DNA of 64,000 nucleotides. Source: Thermohalobaculum sp039805905. GTDB lineage: Bacteria; Pseudomonadota; Alphaproteobacteria; Rhodobacterales; Rhodobacteraceae. Positions within the stretch are counted from its first letter, which is position 1, and each line of letters starts with the position of its first letter. This document shows, piece after piece, positions 53,997 to 63,405 of the stretch. A program made the position numbers and the translations under genes. The notes below the pieces were generated by a model. The model did no database searches. It saw nothing but the letters and a program-made list of their open reading frames with translations, and was not told the origin of the DNA. The stretch covers positions 124,001 to 188,000 of the forward strand of contig JBDIVM010000007.1 of NCBI GenBank assembly GCA_039805905.1, in the 5' to 3' direction.

Positions 53997-55178
53997 TCAG
54001 CTCCGGTCGAGCACCTCCACCGCCAGGATCGTCGGCAGGTGGCGGGCGACCTCGGCCCAGCTCTCGCCCTCGTCCAGGCTGGCGAAGACCGAGCCGCTGT
54101 TGGTGCCGAAATAGATGCCGGCCGGGTCGCGCCGGTCGCCGGCCATGGCCTGGCGGAGCACGGTGAAGTAGCAGCCCCGCTGCGGCAGCCCCTGGCGCAT
54201 CGCCTGCCAGCTGGCGCCGCCATCGCGCGAGCGCCAGACCGCGGCGGCGGCATCGGGCGGGAAGCGGCCGGCCATGTCGCCGTTGAGCGGCAGGGTCCAG
54301 AGCGTGTCCGGGTCGCGGGGGTGGATGCGGATCGGGAAGCCGAAGGTCGAGGGCAGGCCTGGGGTGATGTCGTCCCAGCTGCGCCCGCCATCGGCCGAGC
54401 GCCAGACGCCGTGGTGGTTCTGCTGGTAGAGCAGGTCGGTGTCGCCCGGCGCGCGCATCATGTTGTGGACGCAGTGCCCGACCTCGCCGTCGCGCGGGGC
54501 GGCCGGGTGATCGTGATGGTGCCCGCACGCCTCGGCGTTCGAGAGGCGGTTGCGCCGCTCCCAGGTGGCGCCGCCGTCCTCGGTGGCGAAGACACCGGCG
54601 GCCGAGATGCCGACCCAGAGCTTCCGGGCGTCCGCCGGGTCGGGGACGATGGTATGCAGCACCAGCCCGGCCGCGCCCGGGTTCCAGCTGCCGGCCGAGG
54701 GGTGGTCGCTGAGGCCCTGCACCCGCTGCCAGGTCCGGCCGCCGTCGCGGCTCGCGAGCAGGCTCGCCGGCTTGGTGCCGGCATAGAGCGTGCCGTGGGT
54801 GTGGCAGAGCGACCAGATCTGGGCGAACCCGTCGCCGAAGGGCAGCGGCGCGTCGGTCCAGCCGACCATGCGGGCGAAGTCGGCGTCGTTGCGGGCCCAC
54901 TCGTCCATGGTGCCCTTGGTCAGCCGGGCCACCTCCCAGCTCGCCCCGCCGTCCTCCGAGCGCCAGACGCCGGCACCATGCCAGTCGCCGCCGCCGCCGG
55001 CCCAGAGCATGCCGGTCGCGGGATCGCCGGTCATGTGGTTGATCGGCCAGCCGTTGCAGAACGGGCCCGAGACCTCCCAGCCGCTGCGGTTGCGGCCGCC
55101 ATCGAGCAGGAAGGCGCCCTTGGTGGTGCCGATCAGGACGGTGAGGCCATTCGCAGCCATCGTTTTCCCCTTTGCCAT
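53997..55178 (-). CDS. BNR/Asp-box beta-propeller protein (sialidase-like exo-glycosidase fold)
   Basis: Protein of 393 residues with six Asp-box motifs (SxDGGxxW type): RSEDGGASWE, ASRDGGRTWQ, ATEDGGATWE, RSADGGRSWD, RSRDGGASWQ and ASLDEGESWA. They mark a multi-bladed beta-propeller as in sialidases, photosystem-II-assembly-factor-like and Vps10 proteins. No signal peptide is obvious and no sialidase Arg triad is identified, so hydrolase activity is uncertain. Convergent with the LuxR/TPR gene. Confidence 0.8.
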   Translation of the reverse strand: MAKGKTMAANGLTVLIGTTKGAFLLDGGRNRSGWEVSGPFCNGWPINHMTGDPATGMLWAGGGGDWHGAGVWRSEDGGASWEVARLTKGTMDEWARNDADFARMVGWTDAPLPFGDGFAQIWSLCHTHGTLYAGTKPASLLASRDGGRTWQRVQGLSDHPSAGSWNPGAAGLVLHTIVPDPADARKLWVGISAAGVFATEDGGATWERRNRLSNAEACGHHHDHPAAPRDGEVGHCVHNMMRAPGDTDLLYQQNHHGVWRSADGGRSWDDITPGLPSTFGFPIRIHPRDPDTLWTLPLNGDMAGRFPPDAAAAVWRSRDGGASWQAMRQGLPQRGCYFTVLRQAMAGDRRDPAGIYFGTNSGSVFASLDEGESWAEVARHLPTILAVEVLDRS

Positions 55179-55338
55179 TTTTGCCGCAGGTTAGCACGGG
55201 GCCAGCGGGCGCGACAGCCGCGCCGCCATGCGGCGGATGGCAGGCCGCGACATTTCCGTCCTGTGTCCCTCTTGGCGGATCGCGCCGTGCACGCGTATCG
55301 TCGGCAGCCGTTGCGGCACGCACAGGCGGGAGAAGACG

Positions 55339-55632
55339 ATGAAAGGTTACTGGCTCATCCTCGGGACCGAGGTCGCCGACCGGGAGGCGCAGGCCGAGTA
55401 TGGCAGGCTGTGGGCGCCGATCGCGCAGAAATACGGGGCCCGCCTCAACCCGACGACGGTTCCGCCGGAGCTGAAGGAGGCGCGCAACACGGCGCGCGTC
55501 GTCATCGTCGAGTTCCCGTCGCTGGAGGCGGCCCGGGCCTGCTATGGCGACCCGGCCTATCAGGACGCGATCCCGTTCGCCCTGCGGGCCTCGAAGCGGG
55601 ACCTGGTGATCCTGGCCGGAGATCTGGCCTAG
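55339..55632 (+). CDS. DUF1330 family protein
   Basis: Small protein of 97 residues. KGYWLILGTEVADREAQAEY, VIVEFPSLEAARACYGDPAY and QDAIPFALRASKRDLVILAG match DUF1330 (dimeric ferredoxin-like alpha/beta fold, function unknown). GGGAG is placed well before ATG 55339. Isolated gene. Confidence 0.87.
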   Translation: MKGYWLILGTEVADREAQAEYGRLWAPIAQKYGARLNPTTVPPELKEARNTARVVIVEFPSLEAARACYGDPAYQDAIPFALRASKRDLVILAGDLA

Positions 55633-55826
55633 CCGGAGACCGCGCCCGCGGAGCGGCGAGGGCCCCCGCGGTCGCGCGCGCCGGCCGGACAGTCGCGGGC
55701 GCGGCGCGCTCTCCTGGCAAAGTCATGAGACTTGAAAATCCACTATTAATAGAGTGTTGTGAGAGTTTCTTTACTTTTTGTGAATGAGAGTCTATCCTGT
55801 GCTGGGTGGATGTTCAGGAGCTCGAG

Positions 55827-56045
55827 ATGCCCTTCAGACTGTTCGCGGCCGCCTATGCGGCCGGATGCGTGTTGCTGATGGCCGGGCCGGCGGCAGCCTA
55901 TGTCGATCCCGGCACCGGAAGCATGGTGGTGCAGATGCTGGTGGCGGGCGCTGCGGCCGGGTTCACCACGATCGGCCTCTGCTGGTCGCGGCTGAAGGCA
56001 TGGCTGCGGCGCGACGGGCCTGCCGGGCCGCAAAAACCCGACTGA
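55827..56045 (+). CDS. Small YVDPGTG-type membrane protein
   Basis: Protein of 72 residues. Signal-like first helix (RLFAAAYAAGCVLLMAGPAA) followed by YVDPGTGSMVVQMLVAGAAA and a short basic tail. The YVDPGTG motif after a leader is known from small proteins that travel with surface polysaccharide/phosphotransfer gene sets. AGGAG precedes ATG 55827. Followed 4 bp later by the methyltransferase gene, so the three genes form one cassette. Function unknown. Confidence 0.75.
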   Translation: MPFRLFAAAYAAGCVLLMAGPAAAYVDPGTGSMVVQMLVAGAAAGFTTIGLCWSRLKAWLRRDGPAGPQKPD

Positions 56046-56049
56046 GCCG

Positions 56050-57474
56050 ATGACCGGCAGCACGCGGCTCGCGGGTTCGTTCCGCGACCCCTCGGGATCC
56101 GTGCATGACGTGGGTGGCCGCATCCTGCGCACCGTCACCGACCATGCGGCGGCCGAGTACGAGGCGCTGCGCGACCAGGGCCTCTACCGGCGGCTCGCGG
56201 AACACGGGTGGCTGGTCGATGCGGCCGAGGTCGGGCTTCCGGCGCTCGGTGCGGCGCAGGGGCTGGCGGAAGCGGCCGAGGAAGCGGCGCCGCGCTACCT
56301 GATCGAGCATCCGCGGGTTCCGCACCTGTCGTTTCCCTATGAGTGGTCGTTCCCGCTGCTGCGCCGCGCGGCGCTGCTGCATCTCGACCTCCACCTTGCC
56401 GCGTTCGATGCCGGCGCGACGCTCTCGGACGCGAGCGCCTACAACGTGCAGTTCCGCGGGCCGCGGCCGGTGTTCATCGACCTCTTGTCGCTGCGGCGCT
56501 ACCGCGAGGGAGAGTACTGGACCGGGCACCGGCAGTTCTGCGAGCAGTTCCTGAACCCGCTGCTGCTGCGGGCGCTCATCGGGGTCGCGCACAACGCCTG
56601 GTTCCGGGGCGCGCTCGAGGGCATCCCGACCGCCGCGCTCGCGCGGCTGCTGCCGCTCCGGCGCAGGCTTTCCCTGAACATCCTCGTCGACGTCGTCCTG
56701 CCGGCGCGGATGCAGCGCCGGGCGCTCGGCGATGACGCGACCGCCCTGGCGCGGTCGGTCGCGCGCCGGCCGCTTCCGCGGGCGGCCTACCGGGCGATGC
56801 TGGCCCGGCTCCGCAACTGGATCGACCGGCTGAGCCCGGCCGATACCGGCAGGACGGTCTGGGGCGACTACAGCGAGACCCACGGCTATGCCGACGACGA
56901 GGTGGAGGCGAAGCGCCGCTTCGTCGGCGCGTTCATCGCCGGCCTGCGCCCGGAGACGGTCTGGGATCTCGGCTGCAACACGGGCGACTACGCCGAGCTT
57001 GCGCTCGCGAGCGGCGCCCGGCGGGTCATCGGCTACGATGCCGACCAGGGGGCGCTGGAGCGGGCCTTCGCCCGGGCCGAGGCCCGGTCGCTCGACTTCC
57101 TGCCGCTCTACATGGACGCCGCCAATCCGAGCCCGGACCAGGGCTGGCGCCAGGCCGAGCGCGCGGGCTTCGCCGCGCGGGCCGGAGCGGACGCGGTGAT
57201 CGCGCTCGCCTTCGCGCACCATCTGGCGATCGGGCGCAACGTGCCCCTGCCGCAGGTCGTCCGCTGGCTGACCGGCCTCGCGCCCGCGGGCGTCATCGAG
57301 TTCGTCGAGAAGACCGACCCGACCGTGCGGCGGATGCTGGCGCTGCGCGAGGACATCTTCCCCGGCTACACCGCCGAGGCCTTCGAGGCGGCGCTGTCGC
57401 GCGAGGCGCGGATCGTCCGGGCCGAAACCGTGTCGGCCAGCGGCCGGCGGCTCTACCAGTTCGAGCGGGGGTGA
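56050..57474 (+). CDS. SAM-dependent methyltransferase (surface-cassette type)
   Basis: Protein of 474 residues. The central SAM-binding motif is VWDLGCNTGDYAELALASGA followed by VIGYDADQGALE (acidic end of beta-2). Features N-terminal to it, such as RDPSGSVHDVGGRILRTV, LIEHPRVPHLSFPYEWSFPL and GPRPVFIDLLSLRRYREGEY, are characteristic of a large methyltransferase family found beside YVDPGTG proteins and alkaline-phosphatase-type hydrolases. Substrate not known; possibly a glycan or lipid. Confidence 0.8.
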   Translation: MTGSTRLAGSFRDPSGSVHDVGGRILRTVTDHAAAEYEALRDQGLYRRLAEHGWLVDAAEVGLPALGAAQGLAEAAEEAAPRYLIEHPRVPHLSFPYEWSFPLLRRAALLHLDLHLAAFDAGATLSDASAYNVQFRGPRPVFIDLLSLRRYREGEYWTGHRQFCEQFLNPLLLRALIGVAHNAWFRGALEGIPTAALARLLPLRRRLSLNILVDVVLPARMQRRALGDDATALARSVARRPLPRAAYRAMLARLRNWIDRLSPADTGRTVWGDYSETHGYADDEVEAKRRFVGAFIAGLRPETVWDLGCNTGDYAELALASGARRVIGYDADQGALERAFARAEARSLDFLPLYMDAANPSPDQGWRQAERAGFAARAGADAVIALAFAHHLAIGRNVPLPQVVRWLTGLAPAGVIEFVEKTDPTVRRMLALREDIFPGYTAEAFEAALSREARIVRAETVSASGRRLYQFERG

Positions 57475-57597
57475 GGCGATGATGCGGGTTCCCGTCTCGT
57501 CTGGGATTCGCGGCAAGGCGGATCGCGGCCTCGGCCGACGCCGGCAACTGGCAATCCTTCACGGGATACAGCCGGCGGCCCTGAGCGCAAGGGCGGC

Positions 57598-59151
57598 ATG
57601 CCGATGAAGTTCCTGATCAGTCTTCCTCTCTACCCCCTGCTCTTTCTGGTCGGCTCGCCTTTGCGGTTCTATGCGGACAATGCGCTCACATTCGAATTGT
57701 TCCATGCCGTCCGGGCGGCCCTGGTGCTTCTGGCCGGAGGGGCAGCCGTGCTCTTCGTGCTCCGCTTCGCCCTGCGTCGTGCCGATGCAGCCGGCTACGC
57801 CCTGTTCATGGCCACCAGTGCGATCCTGTTCATCGGCCCGGACCCGGTCATGCTCGCGATAGGGGCCTGTCTCGCCATCCTGCTGGCTCGCGCCATCGGA
57901 TGGCTCGGGCTGGCCCGCAATGCGACGGTGATCGCAAACGTCGTCACCCTCTCGCTTCTGGTCCTGTCCGCTCTCCAGATCGTCGCCGGAGAGAGATTCC
58001 ATTCGCGGAGTGCGTCGGAGCCCTTGCGCTTCGGTCCGCTTGCGGGCGCCGGCACCGACGCGCTTGCCGTCCATGGCCAACTTCCGTCGATTGTCCATGT
58101 CGTGCTGGACGCCTATGGCGGCACGACGGCGCTCCGGCAGATGTTCGGTTTCGACAACACACCGCATCTGGACGCGCTGCGACAGCTGGGCTTTCTGGTC
58201 TTCGAGGATGTGCCGGTGCCCTTCAACCAGACGCTCCTGTCGATGTCGGCGGTGATGAACGCCGAGTATCCGCCGCTCGGAGAGCAACCGCTGCGGGACA
58301 TGGCGCCCCTCGATCTGCGGATGGTCCTCTCAAATGCCGTGATCGACAGCGCCGCGAGCCGGGTGTTCCGGGACAATGGCCACACGCGATACTACTCGGT
58401 CGCGAAGTTTGGCAGCTTTCCGTATCCGGCGGACGGACATGTCATCAGCGCCGAGCAATCGCCTCTGGCTTTGTCCCTGTTCGACGTCCATTTCCTCGCT
58501 GTCAAACTGAGGCATTGGGGAGAACTGCCATTCTCGCCGGAATCGACTGCGGCGGCGCACATCGCGCAGACGAAGCTGACCCTCTCGCCCGAGATCACTG
58601 ACGACCTCTCGCCTCCCTTTTTCCTTTATTCTCATGTCCTTGCCCCCCATCCCCCGTTGATGACCGATCGCGATGGGCAACCGATGGCACGGTGGAGGTT
58701 CAGCCTGATGAGTGATGGCGATCATGGGCATGGGCTCAATCCGGTGCTCCAATCGGAATACCGCGAAGGCTACATCGGGAATGTTCAGTCCACCAATCGC
58801 GCGGTTCTCGCGCAGGTCTCGCGCATGATCGAAGAGATCGACGGCCCATTGGTGATCATCATTCACGGGGATCATGGCGGCGGCTTGCGTCTCGCGCACG
58901 AGAGCGCCGAGCAGACCTGCCTCATGGAGCGGATGCACACGACGGTCGCGATCTACGCCAACGTGCCGGAGATCCGGGCGGCGCTGGAGCGGCAGGGGCT
59001 GTCGAACATCGTCAACATCTACCGGGTGATCTTCTCTGCCCTGCTGGACCGTCCGCTGGAACCGCTCGAAGGCCAGTTCTTTGCCAGATGGAGCGACCCG
59101 GCCCACCCGGTTTCGCTGGATGGCATGGACTTCAATCGCAACTGCGACTGA
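57598..59151 (+). CDS. Membrane-anchored sulfatase/phosphotransferase-superfamily protein
   Basis: Protein of 517 residues with about four N-terminal membrane helices (residues 1-125) and a large C-terminal alkaline-phosphatase-superfamily domain. The nucleophile region is SIVHVVLDAYGGTTALRQ, where the usual Cys/Ser/Thr nucleophile is not obvious; the late metal-binding IIHGDHGGG and SHVLAPHPP are present. It resembles LTA synthase/sulfatase-like enzymes. Downstream of the methyltransferase by 123 bp. ATG 57598 or ATG 57604. Confidence 0.78.
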   Translation: MPMKFLISLPLYPLLFLVGSPLRFYADNALTFELFHAVRAALVLLAGGAAVLFVLRFALRRADAAGYALFMATSAILFIGPDPVMLAIGACLAILLARAIGWLGLARNATVIANVVTLSLLVLSALQIVAGERFHSRSASEPLRFGPLAGAGTDALAVHGQLPSIVHVVLDAYGGTTALRQMFGFDNTPHLDALRQLGFLVFEDVPVPFNQTLLSMSAVMNAEYPPLGEQPLRDMAPLDLRMVLSNAVIDSAASRVFRDNGHTRYYSVAKFGSFPYPADGHVISAEQSPLALSLFDVHFLAVKLRHWGELPFSPESTAAAHIAQTKLTLSPEITDDLSPPFFLYSHVLAPHPPLMTDRDGQPMARWRFSLMSDGDHGHGLNPVLQSEYREGYIGNVQSTNRAVLAQVSRMIEEIDGPLVIIIHGDHGGGLRLAHESAEQTCLMERMHTTVAIYANVPEIRAALERQGLSNIVNIYRVIFSALLDRPLEPLEGQFFARWSDPAHPVSLDGMDFNRNCD

Positions 59152-59157
59152 GCGGCC

Positions 59158-60453
59158 TCACAGCCGGTCCCGCAGGCTGTACCAGGTCATCGCCGCGGCC
59201 ATCAGCGGCGCGCGGAACCAGTCGCCGCCGGGGAATTCGGGGGTTGGCATCCGGGCGAGCACGTCCCAGCGCTCCATGACGCCGGCCACCGCCTCGGCCG
59301 CCACCCTGCCGCCCATGCAGCCCATGTGGATGCCCGAGCCTGACCAGCCGGAGATCGCCCAGAGATTGCCCTCGAGCCGCTGGAAGGCGGGAAAGCGGGT
59401 GCCGGTGATCGCCAGCGTGCCGCCCCAGGCATGGGTGATCCGCGCATCCGCAAGCTGCGGGTAGATCTCGAGCATCTTGCGCCGCACCAGCCCGGCCATG
59501 TCGGCCGGGAAGCGTCTGCCATAGGTCTCGCCGCCGCCCCAGAGCATCCGGTGGTCCGGGCTGAGGCGGAAGTAGTTGACCACGAACTTGGTGTCGGCGA
59601 CGGCGATGTTGTCGCGGATCAGCGCCCGGGCCCGCGCGGGGCCCAAGGGCTCGGTCGCTATCATGAAGTTGTTGATCGGCATGACGCGGCGCTGGTGGCG
59701 CGGCACCAGCCCGTCGAGATAGCCGTTGCAGGCGAGGATCACATGGGCGGCGCGCACCGCGCCCGCTGCGGTCGTGACCCGGCCGGGGGCGATGGCGGTG
59801 ACCCGGCTGCGCTCGAAGATCCGCGCCCCGGCGGCCGCGGCGGCCCGGCCGATGCCGAGGGCGAGGCGGAGCGGGTGGAGATGCGCCCCGGCCATGTCGA
59901 GATGGCCGGCATGGTAGCGCGCGGTGCCGAGCATCTGGGCAAGCTCGTCGCGCGGCACCGGGCGGGCCGTGCCGTGGCCGTAGTTGCGCGCCAGGTACTC
60001 GGCCTCGGCGAGCACGCCGGGCGCGTGGCGGGCCTTCCAGGCGCATTCGAGGTAGCCGGGCGTCAGGTCGCAGTCGATGCCGTGCTGCGCAACCAGGTCC
60101 TTGACCAGCCGGTTGGCGGCGAGGGCGATGTCCCAGACCTTGCGCGCGTCGTCGCGGCCGACCAGGCGCTCGTAGCTGTGCATGTCGGCGCGCGGACCGA
60201 TGCCGAGCTGACCGCCGTTTCGCCCCGAGGCGCCCCAGCCGATGCGGTTGGCCTCGACGAGCGCGGTGGAAAGGCCGCGCCCGGCGAGATGCAGCGCGGC
60301 CGAGAGCCCGGCATAGCCGCCGCCGATGACGCAGACATCGGCCTTGACCTCGCCTTCGAGGAGCGGGTGGTCGGGCATCGCGCCGGCGGTCGCGGCATAC
60401 CAGCTCGCCGGATGCGTCCCGGGCGTGTCGTTCGCCGTGAGATAGCCCGCCAC
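59158..60453 (-). CDS. FAD-dependent amine oxidoreductase (gamma-glutamylputrescine oxidase-like)
   Basis: DAO-type flavoenzyme of 431 residues. ADVCVIGGGYAGLSAALHLA is the FAD-binding motif and WGASGRNGGQLGIG the DAO/PuuB signature; GGGETYGRRFPADM and WAISGWSGSGIHMG are also typical. Oxidation of glutamyl-putrescine or related amines is likely from context (next to a putrescine-type aminotransferase and agmatinase). GTG 60453 lies 15 bp after the GST stop; a longer start overlapping the GST is less likely. Confidence 0.83.
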   Translation of the reverse strand: MAGYLTANDTPGTHPASWYAATAGAMPDHPLLEGEVKADVCVIGGGYAGLSAALHLAGRGLSTALVEANRIGWGASGRNGGQLGIGPRADMHSYERLVGRDDARKVWDIALAANRLVKDLVAQHGIDCDLTPGYLECAWKARHAPGVLAEAEYLARNYGHGTARPVPRDELAQMLGTARYHAGHLDMAGAHLHPLRLALGIGRAAAAAGARIFERSRVTAIAPGRVTTAAGAVRAAHVILACNGYLDGLVPRHQRRVMPINNFMIATEPLGPARARALIRDNIAVADTKFVVNYFRLSPDHRMLWGGGETYGRRFPADMAGLVRRKMLEIYPQLADARITHAWGGTLAITGTRFPAFQRLEGNLWAISGWSGSGIHMGCMGGRVAAEAVAGVMERWDVLARMPTPEFPGGDWFRAPLMAAAMTWYSLRDRL

Positions 60454-60467
60454 GGGATGTCCGCCCG

Positions 60468-61103
60468 TCAGCCGAGATTCGGCGCCGTCGCCTTGTAGCT
60501 CGGCAGTGCCTGCGCACGCGCCCACCAGTCGGCGAAGCCGGGCACGTCGAAGACCTTGCCCTTGTCCTCGGTCATGTCGACATAGAAGCAGACCGGGGCG
60601 AGGAAGAAGTCGGCGAGCGTCGGGCTGGTGCCGGCGATCCAGGGATCCTTGCCGCGCAGCTTCATCAGCTCGGTCAGCACCAGCCGCGACTTGCCGATGC
60701 AGTCCTGGCGCACCTCCTCGTTCTTGCCGCCGACGAAGTCCGGGAACAGGTGATAGGCGGCGACGCCGACCAGCGCGCCATAGCCGTAATTGTCGACAAG
60801 CGCGATCCCCATGTCCATGCGTGCCCGGTCCTTCGGGTTGCCGGGGATCAGGGACTTGCCCGGCAGCACGTCGTTCAGGTAACGCGCGATCGCCGAGGTC
60901 TCGATGACCCGCATGCCGTTGTGCTCGATCACCGGCACCTTGCCGAAGGGGTGGCGCTTCAGGTGCTCCGGCTGGCGCGTCTCGCCGGCCAGCACGTTGA
61001 CGGGCACCTGGTCGTATTTTGCACCTTTCTCGTTCAGCAGCATCCGCACGGTGCGGACATAGGTCGAGGCGTCGAAGCCGTAGAGGGTCAGGGTGGTGGC
61101 CAT
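60468..61103 (-). CDS. Glutathione S-transferase in the polyamine cluster
   Basis: GST-fold protein of 211 residues. LTLYGFDASTYVRTVRMLLNE, HPFGKVPVIEHNG, ETSAIARYLNDVLPGKSLIP, then the helical domain LADFFLAPVCFYVDMTEDKG. The N-terminal Ser/Thr (DAST) is the likely thiol-activating residue. AAGGA is before ATG 61103. Sits between the oxidase and the aminotransferase, same strand; may detoxify aldehydes, by inference. Confidence 0.85.
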   Translation of the reverse strand: MATTLTLYGFDASTYVRTVRMLLNEKGAKYDQVPVNVLAGETRQPEHLKRHPFGKVPVIEHNGMRVIETSAIARYLNDVLPGKSLIPGNPKDRARMDMGIALVDNYGYGALVGVAAYHLFPDFVGGKNEEVRQDCIGKSRLVLTELMKLRGKDPWIAGTSPTLADFFLAPVCFYVDMTEDKGKVFDVPGFADWWARAQALPSYKATAPNLG

Positions 61104-61209
61104 GTGAGAATCCTTTCCTGCCGGTCGGGACGCGGCGACTCCGCGCCCGGGTGAGGCGGATGAGTGTGGTCCCGGACGGGCCGAAATCAACGCCCCCCGC
61201 AATGCCCTC

Positions 61210-62637
61210 CTAGAGTGCTCCCCGGCGGGTCAGTTCGTCCGCCAGGTCGTCGAGGGTCCTGCGCGCGCGCTCGACGAAGGTGTCGATCTCCTCGCGGGTG
61301 ATGACCAGCGGCGGCGAGACGATCATGGTGTCCCGCGTCGCGCGCATCACCAGGTGGTTCTTGCCGATCGAGATGTCGCGGCAGAGCGTGCCGGTGGCGC
61401 CCTCGTTCGGGAAGCGGGTGCCGGTTGCCTTGTCCCTGACGAGCTCGAGCGCGCCCACGAGGCCCTTCATGCGGGTCTCGCCGACCAGCGGGTGGTCGGC
61501 CAGGCTCGCCCAGCGCGCCTGCATGTAGGGGCCGGTGTCGTCGCGGACGCGCTCGACCAGCTTCTCCTCCTGGATGATCCGGAGCGAGGCCATGCCGGCG
61601 GCGCAGGCGGCGGGGTGGCCGGAATAGGTGTAGCCGTGGATGAACTCGCCGCCCTTCTCGATCAAGACGTCGCCGACCCGGTCGGCGATGAAGACGCCGC
61701 CCATCGGCACGTAGCCGGAGGTCAGGCCCTTGGCGATCGGCATGAAGTCCGGCGTGATCCCGAAGGTCTCCGAGCCCCACATGTTGCCGGTGCGCCCGAA
61801 GCCGCAGATCACCTCGTCGGCGACCAGCAGGATGTTGCGCTCGCGACAGATGCGGGCGATCTCGGGCCAGTAGCTCTCGGGCGGGATGATCACGCCGCCC
61901 GCACCCTGGATCGGCTCGGCGATGAAGGCGCAGACATTGTCCTCGCCGAGCCAGTCGATGGCGGCCTCGAGCTCGCGGGCGCGCAGGCGGCCGAACTCGG
62001 CGGGGTCCATGTCCCGGCCCTCGCCGAACCAGTAGGGCTGGCCGATGTGGTGGACGCCCGCGATCGGCAGGCCGGACTGGCGGTGCATGCCGGTCATGCC
62101 ACCGAGCGAGGCGCCGCAGACGGTCGAGCCGTGATAGCCGTTCCTGCGCCCGATGAAGATCTTCTTCGTCGGCTTGCCCATCGCGTCCCAGTAGGTCCGC
62201 GCCATGCGGAACACGGTGTCGTTCGATTCCGAGCCCGAATTGGTGAAGAATACCCGGTTCATGTGCGCGGGCGCGGCCTTGCACAGCATCTCGGCGAACT
62301 CGGCCGCCGCCGGATGGGTGCACTGGAAGAAGGTGTTGTAGTAGGGCAGCTGGCGCATCTGGCGCGCGACCGCATCGACGATCTCGTCGCGGCCGTAGCC
62401 CACGTTCATGCACCAGAGCCCGGCCATGCCGTCGAGGATGCGGTTGCCCTCGGAATCGGTGAGCCAGCAGCCGCTGGCCGCAGTGATGACGCGCGCACCC
62501 TTCGCATTCAGCTCCTTCGTGTCCATGAAGGGGTGCCAGTGGTGGGCGGCGTCCATCGCCTGGTATTCGGCGGTGGTGCGAAGGTTGGGCGCGACGGTCT
62601 TCGGGGAGCCCGTCGGGGCGTTCACTGCGGCGTTCAT
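61210..62637 (-). CDS. Class III aminotransferase, probably polyamine/putrescine type
   Basis: PLP enzyme of 475 residues. PLP Lys is K303 in MPIAKGLTSGYVPMGG; Asp 274 in LLVADEVICGFGRTG holds the cofactor ring. FFTNSGSESNDTVFRMARTY and GYHGSTVCGASLGG are typical of class III omega-aminotransferases. Proximity to agmatinase and an amine oxidase suggests putrescine:pyruvate or related transfer. First gene of the minus-strand run after the operator at 62679-62692. Confidence 0.85.
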   Translation of the reverse strand: MNAAVNAPTGSPKTVAPNLRTTAEYQAMDAAHHWHPFMDTKELNAKGARVITAASGCWLTDSEGNRILDGMAGLWCMNVGYGRDEIVDAVARQMRQLPYYNTFFQCTHPAAAEFAEMLCKAAPAHMNRVFFTNSGSESNDTVFRMARTYWDAMGKPTKKIFIGRRNGYHGSTVCGASLGGMTGMHRQSGLPIAGVHHIGQPYWFGEGRDMDPAEFGRLRARELEAAIDWLGEDNVCAFIAEPIQGAGGVIIPPESYWPEIARICRERNILLVADEVICGFGRTGNMWGSETFGITPDFMPIAKGLTSGYVPMGGVFIADRVGDVLIEKGGEFIHGYTYSGHPAACAAGMASLRIIQEEKLVERVRDDTGPYMQARWASLADHPLVGETRMKGLVGALELVRDKATGTRFPNEGATGTLCRDISIGKNHLVMRATRDTMIVSPPLVITREEIDTFVERARRTLDDLADELTRRGAL

Positions 62638-62678
62638 GGCGGCGGTCCTGCTGTGGGGGTGATTCCCGGTGGTCAGAT

Positions 62679-62692
62679 TTTGTGATCACAAA
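62679..62692. promoter_or_regulatory. GntR-type operator upstream of the aminotransferase
   Basis: TTTGTGATCACAAA is a perfect 14-bp palindrome in the 48-bp gap between gntR (overlapping its stop codon) and the aminotransferase gene. The same core TGTGATCACA recurs at 63406-63415 upstream of gntR. Confidence 0.7.
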
Positions 62693-63372
62693 CCTGTGTG
62701 GTCAAGGGCCAGACTGCGGAGCAGCGCCGCGCCCTGGGCGATGTCCGCACGGATCGCCTCGGCCAGCGCAGAGCCGTCGCGCGCCGCCAGGGCCGCCAGT
62801 GCGGCGCCGTGGTAGTCGGCCAGCGCGGCGGTGCCGAGCCGGCCGTAAATCCGGCGCATGAAGGGGGCGGTCTGCAGCCAGACGCTTTCCACCAACGCCA
62901 TCAGTGCAGGCGCGCCGGCCAGCGCATAGAGCGTGGTGTGGAACGCGGTGTTCGCCCGCACATAGCCCGCTGCATCGCCTTCGCTGAGGCAGCGGTCGAT
63001 GGCGGCATCGAGCGCCTTCATCATTGAAATCGTTTGCTTGTCTACATGAGGCAGGGCGCGGAGCGCCAGCTCAGGCTCGAGCAGCTCGCGGGCGCGGAAG
63101 AGCTCGGCGAGGCGCCCGGCATCGGGAACCGGCACCGAGACGCGGCCCGACGGCGTCATCTCCAGCGCTCGTTCCGCGACCAGCCGGCGCACCGCCTCGC
63201 GGGCCGGGGTCATCGACACGCCGAGGCGCTCGGCAAGCCCCCGCAGCGTGACCGAATCGCCCGGTGCCATCTCGCCGGCGAGGATGCGGGCGCGCAGGTC
63301 GCGGTAAACCCGCTCATGGGCAGGGATTTCCGCTGCGCTCTCTGCCGCAGGGGCGCGTCGGGGCAGGGCCAT
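62686..63372 (-). CDS. GntR-family (FCD) transcriptional regulator
   Basis: Protein of 228 residues from ATG 63372. N-terminal winged helix (about 18-82): YRDLRARILAGEMAPGDSVT, LRGLAERLGVSMTPAREAVR. C-terminal FCD ligand domain (about 90-220) with ELFRARELLEPELALRAL and NTAFHTTLYALAGAPALMAL. Likely controls both flanking transcription units through the TGTGATCACA palindromes, probably sensing a polyamine-related ligand. Longer start possible but less likely. Confidence 0.88.
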   Translation of the reverse strand: MALPRRAPAAESAAEIPAHERVYRDLRARILAGEMAPGDSVTLRGLAERLGVSMTPAREAVRRLVAERALEMTPSGRVSVPVPDAGRLAELFRARELLEPELALRALPHVDKQTISMMKALDAAIDRCLSEGDAAGYVRANTAFHTTLYALAGAPALMALVESVWLQTAPFMRRIYGRLGTAALADYHGAALAALAARDGSALAEAIRADIAQGAALLRSLALDHTGL

Positions 63373-63405
63373 GCGCTTCCTCGTCTCTTGCGTTTCGTCC
63401 CTGTT

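Noticed and set aside
53997..55178. Calling the Asp-box protein a sialidase
   Set aside because: Asp boxes only show a beta-propeller; the catalytic Arg triad, Tyr and Asp were not identified.
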